This document shows positions 54,862 to 64,000 of a DNA stretch of 64,000 bases, piece by piece. Origin of the DNA: Roridomyces roridus (taxonomy: Eukaryota; Basidiomycota; Agaricomycetes; Agaricales; Mycenaceae); the NCBI GenBank assembly GCA_029378245.1, contig JARKIF010000113.1:1-64000 (forward strand), given 5' to 3'. Each line of letters opens with the position of its first letter. The first letter of the stretch is position 1. Below the pieces are notes generated by a model. The model saw nothing but the letters and a program-made list of their open reading frames with translations, did no database searches and was not told the DNA's origin. The position numbers were made by a program, and so were the translations under genes.

Positions 54862-57416
54862 GGTCACCGTAGAGTACGGTTGGGCTCGCCGTCCGGCGGA
54901 AGCTCATGGAGTCATGGGTACTCTGCCGGGCTTTTATATTGTTGAGATTCCCGCTTTACTAAGAATCAACGTCAATCAAGGAGGGGCGTCCATCACCCGC
55001 AATGACGCGTCATGGCCTGGGAATAGTTTGTAAGAACAGCGGGGCGGTCCAGGGCGGTCCGTGGAGCTAGTTGGTCGGCTGGTGTTGCCGTTCCGAATGC
55101 CGTTAAATTTTGATTCCGCTTTAGGGAGTCACGACGCTCAATGAGTCGTTCCGCTCGATGGATCGACAATGATGGTGGAGAGGATTCCCAGATTTCAAAA
55201 TACGCGTAGGAGACACCACGCATTGGCCAATCGGGTCGATCAGGTTCAGAATAAGTACACCGAACCAAAGATCGACCGCGGGAGCAGGACTCGTGCACTC
55301 AGGCACTGCCAGTGGAGTCGCACTTGAAAGCCCCGAAGAGGAATACGGAGGGATTTGCTGGGAGGGGCCTCGAGACGAGAGGCAACATGAAAGTCGCGCG
55401 AAATTCGTCATCATCAGCCGCCGAGCAAACGGCGTTGGTGACCCGACGCCGGGTGCGAACTCGGAGTCTCGGACAATGAAAAAGGCGGCTTCGAAAAGAG
55501 AAAGCGCCAGCGGGATTGAATATGGACTCCGGAATGGGGCAGAACTTGAATCCAGATACAACCGACAAGAGAAGCGAACAGTGGATGAGAAGCATGGGTA
55601 AGAAAAAGAACAAAATGACCCAGCATCCAGTGAAAAAGATTCATCAAGGCAGTGAGGTCTATCGTCGATCGAGCGCGGTCGTGCCTGGGCCCTGGGACTT
55701 CCAGTCTTGATCGATATCGAGTCATCGACGCGGATGGCGGGTGGCGGGAAGAGAAACGAAAGCTAAGAAAGTAAAGCAGCCCAGAGCATTTATCCGGTCC
55801 GAAAGCGTAGGATCTTGGGAGGTGGGCGCAGTTCAGAAGGAAGGATGGTGGTCAGGAGCAAGGTGCGTTTGATGGGTGATGGGTGTGCAACGAGCGCTTA
55901 TGTAAATATGAATGTGCAATTGCAACACTGAGTAGCTCAAGTCACCGTTACAAACAGAGAACGAGGACCAGGGCAGGGATGCGGGTGCGGGTGCTCGAAA
56001 GGGACCCTGAACGGATGCATGGACTCGGGTGAAATCCAACTGATGCTGGCGACTTCAGCATGACCTTCCTCTCGAAGGGCTCATCGTCCCTCCGAGAACG
56101 ACACCTCGCATCGTGTGACGTGGTGTCCGTGGAGGAGACGGAGAGTGAGCCATGAGCCAGGTGAGCTGCGGGCGAAACGTAGCGCAGCAACACTTGGATG
56201 CTCTCTTCTGACAGGCACCTCCCCTCCTCTTCCGTGACGCTGCGCCCTCGACTCGTGCCATGAGGCTACGTGTAGCTCGTGGGGTTGCAACCCGCGAAAG
56301 TCGAGATTCGATGCGTAGAGAATTTGGTGTGGGGCGGCGCGAGGAGTGAGGAGAGGCAGACGATGCTCGGATGGGAGAGGCTGTCCTCGGAACAGGGCGA
56401 GTCGAAGAACAGCTCAAGTAGACGTGGAGGCTGCTCTGAACCTCGAGTTAATCTCACGGAGGTCCATGGCAGAGAATAAGCAGACGCACCTAGAACAGAT
56501 GCCCTAAAGCTCATCCAGAAGTCAGATGTCCGTGCAAGGTACTGGACCTGCTCCCGGGTGAGTTTAAAAGTATTTTCAAGATGTATGAGGGCCTTACAGA
56601 GAGGAACCGGAACCAGGAGTAGGCCAAACAGCTCGAGTCACAGCGGCACAGGGAGAGACATCCGTTGGTCGAGAATCATGGAACGGGAAGCCGGAGGAGC
56701 ATAGCCGCGTAAAAGTCTAGGAGGCTCTCATGAGCGTCGATGTGGGCTTGGGCTGCTGGTCTCCGTCGCTGCACGAATTCGCATGGAAAAAGCAGAAGAG
56801 CAATTGCTCCCGAGCCATGATATCGTGATCCGGCACTTGAAGTCTCCCACCACCTCGACTGTTCCACAGAATGAATCTCTGCTCTCCTGTTCCTTGCTGC
56901 TCGACGAATCGGGACGTAGAGGTACTCCACATGCGAGATGAACTCAAATCTCCAGACATTGCCCCAATTTCTTGCGTGTCGAGAGCCGATGCAGTTTTTA
57001 AATTTCAGCTTGGTGTCTGCGACCGCTCCGACACCGCTCCTGGAACCGAAGATCACAAGGCCTGCGGCATTTCTCGTTCCCCATATTTCTCGGTGGTTGG
57101 ATTGGCGCCGGACACGGTGTGGTCTATTTTGAAGCCGATGCTGGAAGCAATTTTAGCTCGGCGCTTGCTTCGGCTGCTACAGCATACCGCTCTCGGCAAC
57201 AAAAAAACCCAGGTCTGCAGCAAACAGAAGCGCTGGCCTGTCATCGGCCCAGAGGCATGGTTCGGTCCCAGGAACAAGCGTAAGCTATGCATTCCATTCC
57301 TTGAAACCTCGATCTTCCCACAGACTTGACACCACCTATATAAACCACCTCTCCACTGCTGTGAGCAAGGCTGTGCGTACATCTCTCTCTTCCCGTCTCC
57401 CACCTCGCTCTCCCCC
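54862..57416. other. No supported gene
   Basis: This 2.5-kb stretch has open frames in both directions (for example 55121-55561 minus and 56871-57329 plus), but none with a family signature. Its last few hundred bases should include the promoter of the armadillo-repeat gene. Confidence 0.4.
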
Positions 57417-59688
57417 ATGCAGTCCTTGGGCAACCAGTCCCGAGTCAGCCTCCTCAGCTGGTGGTCAGACAGCAATCCCGGGCTCAAAAGGCCCACCATC
57501 AATCTCCACAAGTTGACAAAACCACTTCTTCGCTTCATGTACCATCGTCAAGCCCTCAAATATATTTACAACAATGAACCGCTCACCGAGGCGATGTTGG
57601 ATATCTATTCTTCATACCTTGGGTGCGTACATTTCTCTTGGGGTGCTGATCTATCCGATAAGTTCTCCCAGATGCAAATACGTGGCTAACAGGACCAAGC
57701 TTACAGTGCTGTCGGACCTGGGTTACAGGGCGCTCTTGGACGTAGAGAAAACCCGGAGCATCTCGAATTCCCCAGTGTTTCTCGAACTGCCACAGCTCCT
57801 GGAGTCACCAAATGCGCACATACGTCGAGAATCGGTCGAGTTCATCCGCAAGTTGGCAGACCACCGGCCTGAGTCGCTTCTGGTGCCAGTCCGAGTCGAT
57901 TCATTGAACCAAATTGCCGAAAAGCTGGAAACGCTGATCTGGTGAGTCTCACCAATGGATTTGCGCAACTGCCTTATCTTTCGCCAACCAATCCAATAGT
58001 GACGGAGACAAAACTCTGGTCGAATCGGTGATGGGTGTGCTAGTCCAGATAGCTCTCTGGTCGCTTTATAATCGTGCTCAGGGGTATATCAGTGACGCAG
58101 CCCCACTCACTGATGAGACGGTACTGAATATCTGTTCCTCGTACCTTCAGTGCGTCCTGTCATCTTGTGGCTACCATTTGACCCAATTCTCAGCTCGGAA
58201 CATGCAGCTGGGATCAAGCTTGTAGTCTTGTGGCGCCTGAGATCGAGGATGGCAACCGTGGAAATTGGCGCCCAGAGTATAGTCAGTTCTTCCATATTTC
58301 GTGAGATCCTGCAACTTCTGGACTCATCGGATTTTGATATACGACTGGAAACGGTCATGTTGATTACGGAGTTGACATCGCACCACTCGGTCGTGGCATC
58401 ACCGACCAATGTATTGAACCAAGTGGTCGAAAAGTTGGAATTGGCGCTACAGTGAGTTCCGAGGTGATTTCCTGAAGGTCACTCTTGACTAATCTTTGGC
58501 CTATCAATAGCGACGAGAGCATGGTCGTTGGAAGAGCGCTCGATTCGCTAACCAATATAGCTTTTTGGTTACCCGGCGCAGAATGTATCGTCGCGTGCGG
58601 TGTGCTTGCATATACGCAGGAACTTCTTGCATCGACGTCGACTCATCCCAGACTTGCGATCGGGGCAGCCAGGCTCATAGGCACCATCGCGGAGCACCAT
58701 TCAGACGAGGCCGCCATCGTAGCATCGATGATCCAGAAGCTGAACTCTTTCGAGAAGATTGTGATCCTTTTACAGTAAGTACTCACTCTTCTGATCTGGA
58801 AAGGCACTAGTACTCACGTTAGAGTAGGCACAATGATACCGACGTCGTGAGCGAGGGGCTCTTTTGCCTCCGTCGAATGGCCCGCCCAACCCTTGGAGTA
58901 CAACTCATCATGGACGCGGCGGAGGTGGAACATATTGTGGTTGAGCTTCTCGACTCGTCCGATTTCTGGGTCCGATTGGACACATGTGGTTTGATCGCGG
59001 AATTAGCCAGCAACGAAATTGCCTTGTCCAAGCTCTTAGCGGCGGACCTGCTTCCTGAAATTGTGAAACTTCTCCGGTGCGCATCGCTTGACAATATCTT
59101 CTTGGCAACTCTGACCTCGGAACAGTCGATGGGATGAACCTGAGCTGAAAGTGGAAGCCCTAGCAGCATTGTGTCAAATTGCCCGCTGGAAGCTTGGTGC
59201 AGACGCCATCTGCGAAAACGCCGCAGCGTTGGAGTATGTTGTGATTGATGGGCTAGACTCACCTAACACCGACGTCCAATCCAAGTCCTGCCGCTTGATC
59301 GAAGGACTGTCAAGCCATGAGACGGTTCTATCCCAAGTCTTATCGGCAGGCCCGCTTCCCAAGATTGTACAACTTCTCCGGTGAGAGTCGCTTGCAATGA
59401 TCCTGTCGGTAACTCTGATCTCGGAACAGTGGAGAGATAGAAATTGAAGCGCTAGCAGTATTCTGTCAAATCAGCAGTTGGAAGTTGGGCGCAGAAGCCA
59501 TCTTGAACACTCCCGACGCACTGGACATTATCTCGAAAATTAAATTCGAGTATTGGGACTCACAAATGTGGGAGCCGCACGCCAAGTTGCTTCAAAATCT
59601 TGCCAAACACAGACGAGAGCTGGACCAGGAACTGACAATTGACAAGATGTTGCTGGGAAACGGAGGTCAACTAGGTACGCATGAATGA
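57417..59688 (+). CDS. Armadillo/HEAT-repeat protein of Agaricomycete type
   Basis: The ATG at 57417 (MQSLGNQSRVSLLSWWSDSN) starts the family's usual N-terminus, followed by LHKLTKPLLRFMYHRQALKY. Eight exons are joined by short introns that almost all split a codon at the ends of repeats (Q-H, R-W and similar). Repeats include LLESPNAHIRRESVEFIRKL, LLDSSDFDIRLETVMLITEL, LLDSSDFWVRLDTCGLIAEL and LDSPNTDVQSKSCRLIEGLS, each about 42 residues long. The end is MLLGNGGQLGTHE at 59688. The protein should be a solenoid scaffold for protein binding. Members are numerous in mushroom genomes and without known function. The regular exon-repeat match suggests growth by exon duplication. Confidence 0.85.
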
Positions 59689-59900
59689 TGACGACCGGAC
59701 TAAGTACTCGCGCTAAGGACTGAATAGCAGCAGACGGACCGTGAAGAATCAAAAGACAATGTGTTGACCAGCTATGTGGTAGTCCGTAGGCTCGATACAA
59801 TATTATTACATGCTAGCCTCTCCAGTGGATGCATGAATGTACATAAAGACAGCCTTTTAGGTAACTTTATTTTGCATCTTTGTGGAGCGCAGGATTTTGG

Positions 59901-59962
59901 CAATTGTATGGAAGGCCGGACAGTCAAGCTTGTCAATCAGACGTCGGCTCACGTTTTCGGTA
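59901..59962 (+). repeat. Inverted duplication, left copy
   Basis: CAATTGTATGGAAGGCCGG to CGGCTCACGTTTTCGGTA is almost identical (about 98 percent) to the reverse complement of 62186-62248. Two open frames cross both copies (MEGRTVKLVNQTSAH and IVWKAGQSSLSIRRRLTFSV), so it may be a copied exon. The flanks differ at once. Confidence 0.65.
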
Positions 59963-62185
59963 TCTGGACCCCGTACACTTCCAGACACTTCCTTTGCTCT
60001 CACTTCGGACTCATGTGACCGTCTCACAATCGCACGATTCACACCTGCCCCGTCGACCTTCCCTTCTGTGCAAGTGTTGCAAAAGTACATAATGTACCGG
60101 GACATCGCTTTCCGGTCCCCGAGATCGTCGTCTTGTCCCCCGTCTTCGCGCACCTGTACAGACTTTATCTGGCATGTCCCTCAGCTCACCGGCACAGCCA
60201 ATATTGTGGATTCAGCATCCCCTGGGTCGTCGGAGCTCGTGAAAAATGAAAAAAGCACTGATCCCAACCTTTTGTCTGTTCGGCAAGAAACTGACATCAA
60301 ATGCGTGATCAAGCTGAAATCAAATCATTCCGAGAAGGTTGTTGCAGCGATGTTCACTCTTCTGTTGACTACCAATGCAACAGTGGACTTTCACTTAAGG
60401 GTTCCGTGCCGTGGCGACAGGAAACCCATATGAACTGGCAGTGTTGGCTAGATGTCATGTGTTCTGGCTGGCAGATCATTTCCAGCGGATCAGAAATCTC
60501 CGTGTGTTTATTCCCTGCAATCCCAGAAAGAGAATGTGCCGTTGACCTGACTTGGACAAATTCACTGTCTTTGCTTCACGAATCACCATAAGCTCCACTA
60601 TCTTACAGAAATAGTCGGGACATGTGTGACATCGCAACCATGACCGTGCTCAATCAAAATACCTGATCTGACTTGAGCCCACCAAGAAACCAATGAAATA
60701 CGAACCTGGAAGTCCACACGGTGCCCTCGGCACATTTTTCCTGAACAGCCCTCGTATAGAGGAACATTTCACCCTGCAGGAGGAAAGCCATACCAGCTGT
60801 ACATCAAATGATGGTCGGCTGGACAGGTATCTGATGCGGTCTGTACATGAATGATCGGCCGACTGTTCAACAAGATCTTATCAAATGGGCATGATGGTCT
60901 TATCGGCTGGACCGGAACATCATCCCCGGTACAGGAAGAACATCTCCGTGGACATTTAAGGTACACGCGCAAGTGTTAGGGCATGTCTCGGCAATCACTC
61001 GGCGATCAGACCACGGCGCAGCCGCCGGCTTAGGGCTCAGTCAAGGGTTGAACAACGATGGCGCCGCGTCTCGGCAACTCGGTCATCAGTGCCGCTGTCA
61101 TCGGAATCCGAATAGCCATCACGGCCTGATGTGGCTATCTCTTCTTGACCAGAACTCCCATCATCGTTCTCCTCGGCTTCCGAGTTCGACATCTCCTGGG
61201 TCTGGACACTCGGCGGCGCCTTCCCATCAACATTGGCAACAAATACAATGAGCCGGATGGGCTGCTGTACCCATAACTGGCAGCAGCAACCGACACAGCG
61301 TGCACTATTGCCTTCCTCTCGGGGTTTCGAAATTTCCAGCGGCTTCAAGCTTTCTTCAACTCATTGCTGGGGAGCTCCTGCCAGGGTATAAGGTCTCTCA
61401 ATGTCAATCCAACAAACATACTCCGAGCTTTCACTGCGGCTACTTGCTTGACTCACGAGACGATCGAGTATGCTGTGACCGTTGGAATCGTAGGGTCCAT
61501 TTTGGCTAGCCGCTCAAGCTTCGTCTCCTCCGGATTGAGGCCTTTCGTGAGCCACTGGACCCGGATGTACCGTGCCACACCATCCCTGAAGATCTGCGCC
61601 AGATAGCCTTCAGTGATATCTGGCTGACGGAACTTGCATGTGCGTGATTCGTATCTTTTCCCCGCCGAGGTACTTGTCTTTCTTCGTTCTGTGGCGGACC
61701 AGGGCACCTGTAGTTTCATGCTCTTTTCATATCTATCTACCCACTCAGATGTGTCTCCAGCTGCCTACACGACCCGTCCCCGGGATTCTCGCCACGCTGG
61801 CCGTACGTTCAATAGGCTATAGCAGGCACTCCCCAGCGGCCAGACCCCAGGTTCTCTCTCTTTGTTCTTGAATCCATGTTTCATTCAACAGGCAGATCAT
61901 ATCGAGTGTTTGGCACAAACACTCAAGAGTCCAGAGCCGATGTTGTCCGAGTTCTGCCTTCCCCATTCCTCTACGCGCTCACATTATATCCAGGTTTGTG
62001 AATCACTGCCAATTCATTGGGTAGTCTAACCCCTTTCTCGCGATCTTCGATGCTCACCAGCTTTCCGCGGTAGAGCTCTGGAGTCTGCTGGGTCCGGGGC
62101 GAAGGCTTCAACGTGTTTTGAATGAATTATTTCTTCATATAGCTTGATCCGAACGTCACTGTAAGCGGGAGGTTCCCGGGTCCCA
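59963..62185. other. No supported gene
   Basis: A frame at 59882-60433 (plus) includes EKVVAAMFTLLLTTNATVDF. A frame at 61453-61719 (minus) reads DITEGYLAQIFRDGVARYIR and KLERLAKMDPTIPTVT, and another at 61037-61348 (minus) has an acidic Ser-rich end. They look partly coding, but I cannot join them into a gene or name a family. Confidence 0.35.
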
Positions 62186-62248
62186 TTACCGAAAAGGTGA
62201 GCCGACGTCTGATTGACAAGCTTGACTGTCCGGCCTTCCATACAATTG
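62186..62248 (-). repeat. Inverted duplication, right copy
   Basis: Counterpart of 59901-59962. On the minus strand the frame after it continues GNGTREPPAYSDVRIKLYEE and SKHVEAFAPDPADSRALP to a stop at about 62026, which looks like the end of a real gene. Its start was not found; an upstream piece may be ADGRKVSKNGSRTGCAP. Confidence 0.55.
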
Positions 62249-62820
62249 TATGAGATTCAGGAGGAACCTTCCACTTCTCCTCTGCTCCATCCAGGTGCGC
62301 GGGGCACACCCAGTCCGACTTCCGTTTTTACTTACTTTCCGTCCATCAGCAATCGTGACGAAGTCGTGTGCCATCGAGAAATTTAAACCGGAGGATCGCG
62401 CTGAGACTGTCCGAGAAAGAAACAACGCTAGCGCCGTAGATGCACCGGCTAAGCGAACCGTGGTGATTACAGATTGTACCAACTTGAAGCTTCGTGCGGA
62501 CGTCCAGTTGCAAGGTGCTCGCTTCGGAACTTCATTCACCCCCGGCGCCACAAAAAAGTCAGGAACTCGACGAACGAAGCACTCAATTCTACTCGCATCA
62601 CAAACTATTACACTTTGAATAACTCGAGGAATATAAACGAAGTACGTAGTCTAAACGAACATCCGTTTTATCGGCGCCACGCAGCGCCTATGCACCCCGT
62701 GGAGGACGACCCCTGCATGCCCGTAGGCGAAGAGGCGTATTGTCCGACGGGATCGGCATATACATTATGCGATTCAGTGGGGAGATATAGCAAGCCGCCA
62801 ACGACGGCCAGCCACACCGC

Positions 62821-63839
62821 CTACGCCGCGACACGCACAGTAGCCTGATGATGCTGGTGATGATGATGTCGGGGTATAGGGAGGGAGTGTAGGAAGGTGT
62901 GTATCCGCCCATGGCCGTGTCCCGTCTTCCTTGAGGCGGGGTTGGAGACGAGGACGGGAGAGCGGTGATACTCGTCAACGTCCATGGGCACGTCCTCCGG
63001 ATCGGGGAAAGTCGAGTGCGAGATGGGGGTGGGCGGGGAGAGACTGCCGACACTCGAATGTGGGGAGGAGGGCTCGAGGTCGGGGCAGCCGACGGGCGAG
63101 GATGGCGAAGATGAAGACGAGGAGGCCCGACGCACGGGGGACTGCGCCTTGACGAGAGGAACGCCCTCGGCCGAAAGCATAATCCCCTCCCGATGGGCAA
63201 GTACATCCTCCGCACTCACACCCAAATCCCAATCCAGCACCTCGAGAAACTCCCTCTCAATCCGTCCGATATCACGTTTCCCGAATACCCCCGTGCACAG
63301 AGCCCAATGGACGTTGCGGAGGGTACTATCATTCGTGTACTTTGACGCACAGATCAAGGCGCCGAGGAATACACGCTCGAGGGCCCACTCTTCCAGGGCG
63401 ATCGTGAGGTGATGACGTGCGCGGGTGAGGTAGACGAGGGTGACGAGGACGTCGGTGGCGGAGACCTCTGCGCGGGAGAGCACCGTCGTCACGAAGGTGG
63501 TGAATTTTTGGAGGTGGGCGGGTGACCGGGTGAATGATGGGGAGACGCCGGAGCGTTTGAGGGAGTAGGAGACGGTGGAGGAGATTCGGGAGACGAGGTA
63601 GGCTGGGTGGGCGTTAGCAAGAGTGCCGAGAAGAGAGAGGCAGATAGATGCGTACCGATAACGGGCTGTGAGACCTCGACGTCGACGAGCTCGAGGAGCT
63701 CGGGAGAGTGCGTGGCTGGGTCTACGAGAGAGGCAGCATGCACAGGGCTGTTAGTCTTGCTGCTGCTGGGACTCCAGGAGCTGTAGGAGGTGGATGTGCT
63801 CGAGGAGGCAGAGGACGAGTCAGACGCCGGAGAGTACAT
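62821..63839 (-). CDS. Cyclin, Pho85/PCL-type
   Basis: Two exons (63656-63839 and 62821-63602) are joined by a 53-nt intron, GTACGC...CCCAG, giving PVIAYLVSRISSTV. The Ser-rich N-terminus (MYSPASDSSSASSSTSTS) precedes a cyclin box: FTTFVTTVLSRAEVSATDVL, VTLVYLTRARHHL, VFLGALICASKYTNDSTLRN, WALCTGVFGKRDIGRIEREF and LEVLDWDLGVSAED, the pattern of PCL/Pho80-like cyclins. The C-terminal third is Ser/Pro-rich with a His-rich patch near the end and is probably unstructured. Such cyclins bind a Pho85/Cdk5-type kinase and direct it in cell-cycle or phosphate and glycogen control. The gene looks intact, about 321 residues. Confidence 0.87.
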
Positions 63840-63895
63840 CGCTGGGACTGCGGGAGGCGAGTCGGTGGGTGACTGGGACGGCCATGAGCGCTTTG

Positions 63896-63902
63896 TTTTA
63901 TA
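63896..63902 (-). promoter_or_regulatory. TATA-box candidate of the cyclin gene
   Basis: TATAAAA on the minus strand lies about 57 bases before the cyclin ATG at 63839, with no other ATG likely in the transcript if transcription starts about 30 bases downstream. Confidence 0.45.
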
Positions 63903-64000
63903 AACGTGTCCGGTAGACGGAATGTTTCTGAGTCACGGCGCGGAGAGAAAGGATTATGAAGCGGTACGTGTGTAAGCCCGTTTTCGGAATTCCCGAAGCC

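Overview
The window looks like nuclear DNA of a mushroom-forming basidiomycete (Agaricomycetes). The coding genes carry many short GT-AG introns of about 40-60 nt. The gene families are typical of these fungi: a fungal-specific kinase-like protein, large F-box/LRR families, a DUF6534-type membrane protein, a Dal5-type MFS permease, BTB and armadillo-repeat proteins, a GH18 chitinase and a Pho85-type cyclin. The DNA transposon is of the basidiomycete Plavaka type. All calls were made by reading the sequence; no database search was run.

Left part (1-13.8 kb): a kinase-like gene runs off the left edge and lacks key catalytic residues. A small basic/acidic hypothetical protein follows. Next come two tandem F-box paralogues. 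The first is cut in its second coding exon by a 7,558-bp transposon (3824-11381) with 28-bp terminal inverted repeats and TA flanks. The transposon carries a zinc-finger Plavaka-like transposase and a divergently transcribed accessory gene. The intact second F-box gene serves as an empty-site reference and fixes the transposon ends to the base.

Middle-left (13.9-34.8 kb): a minus-strand cluster of a second F-box family. Three members are open (15426-16577, 18912-20120, 20237-21685), three are broken by a nonsense codon or frameshift, and there are several short remnants. Segments flanking the family are duplicated, so whole blocks have been copied. Small transposons sit between them, as does one single-pass membrane protein gene (to 28586).

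Middle-right (37.5-50 kb): a DUF6534-like membrane protein, an MFS permease, and a gene interrupted twice by solo LTRs in opposite orientations. Removing each LTR with one copy of its 5-bp duplication restores reading frame. Further on are a decayed pseudogene, an array of six tRNA-like repeats, and a BTB gene with a frameshift.

Right part (50-64 kb): a small signal-peptide/TM protein, a GH18 chitinase with a Ser/Thr-rich linker and a chitin-binding-like tail, a non-autonomous transposon, an armadillo-repeat gene with eight exons, a short inverted duplication, and a PCL-type cyclin at the edge.

The genes do not form an obvious pathway or metabolic cluster. The dominant theme is birth and death of F-box genes together with insertion of several transposon classes. 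Stretches of several kb (for example 22.5-24.9, 34.8-37.5, 55-57.4 and 60-62 kb) contain no gene I can support.
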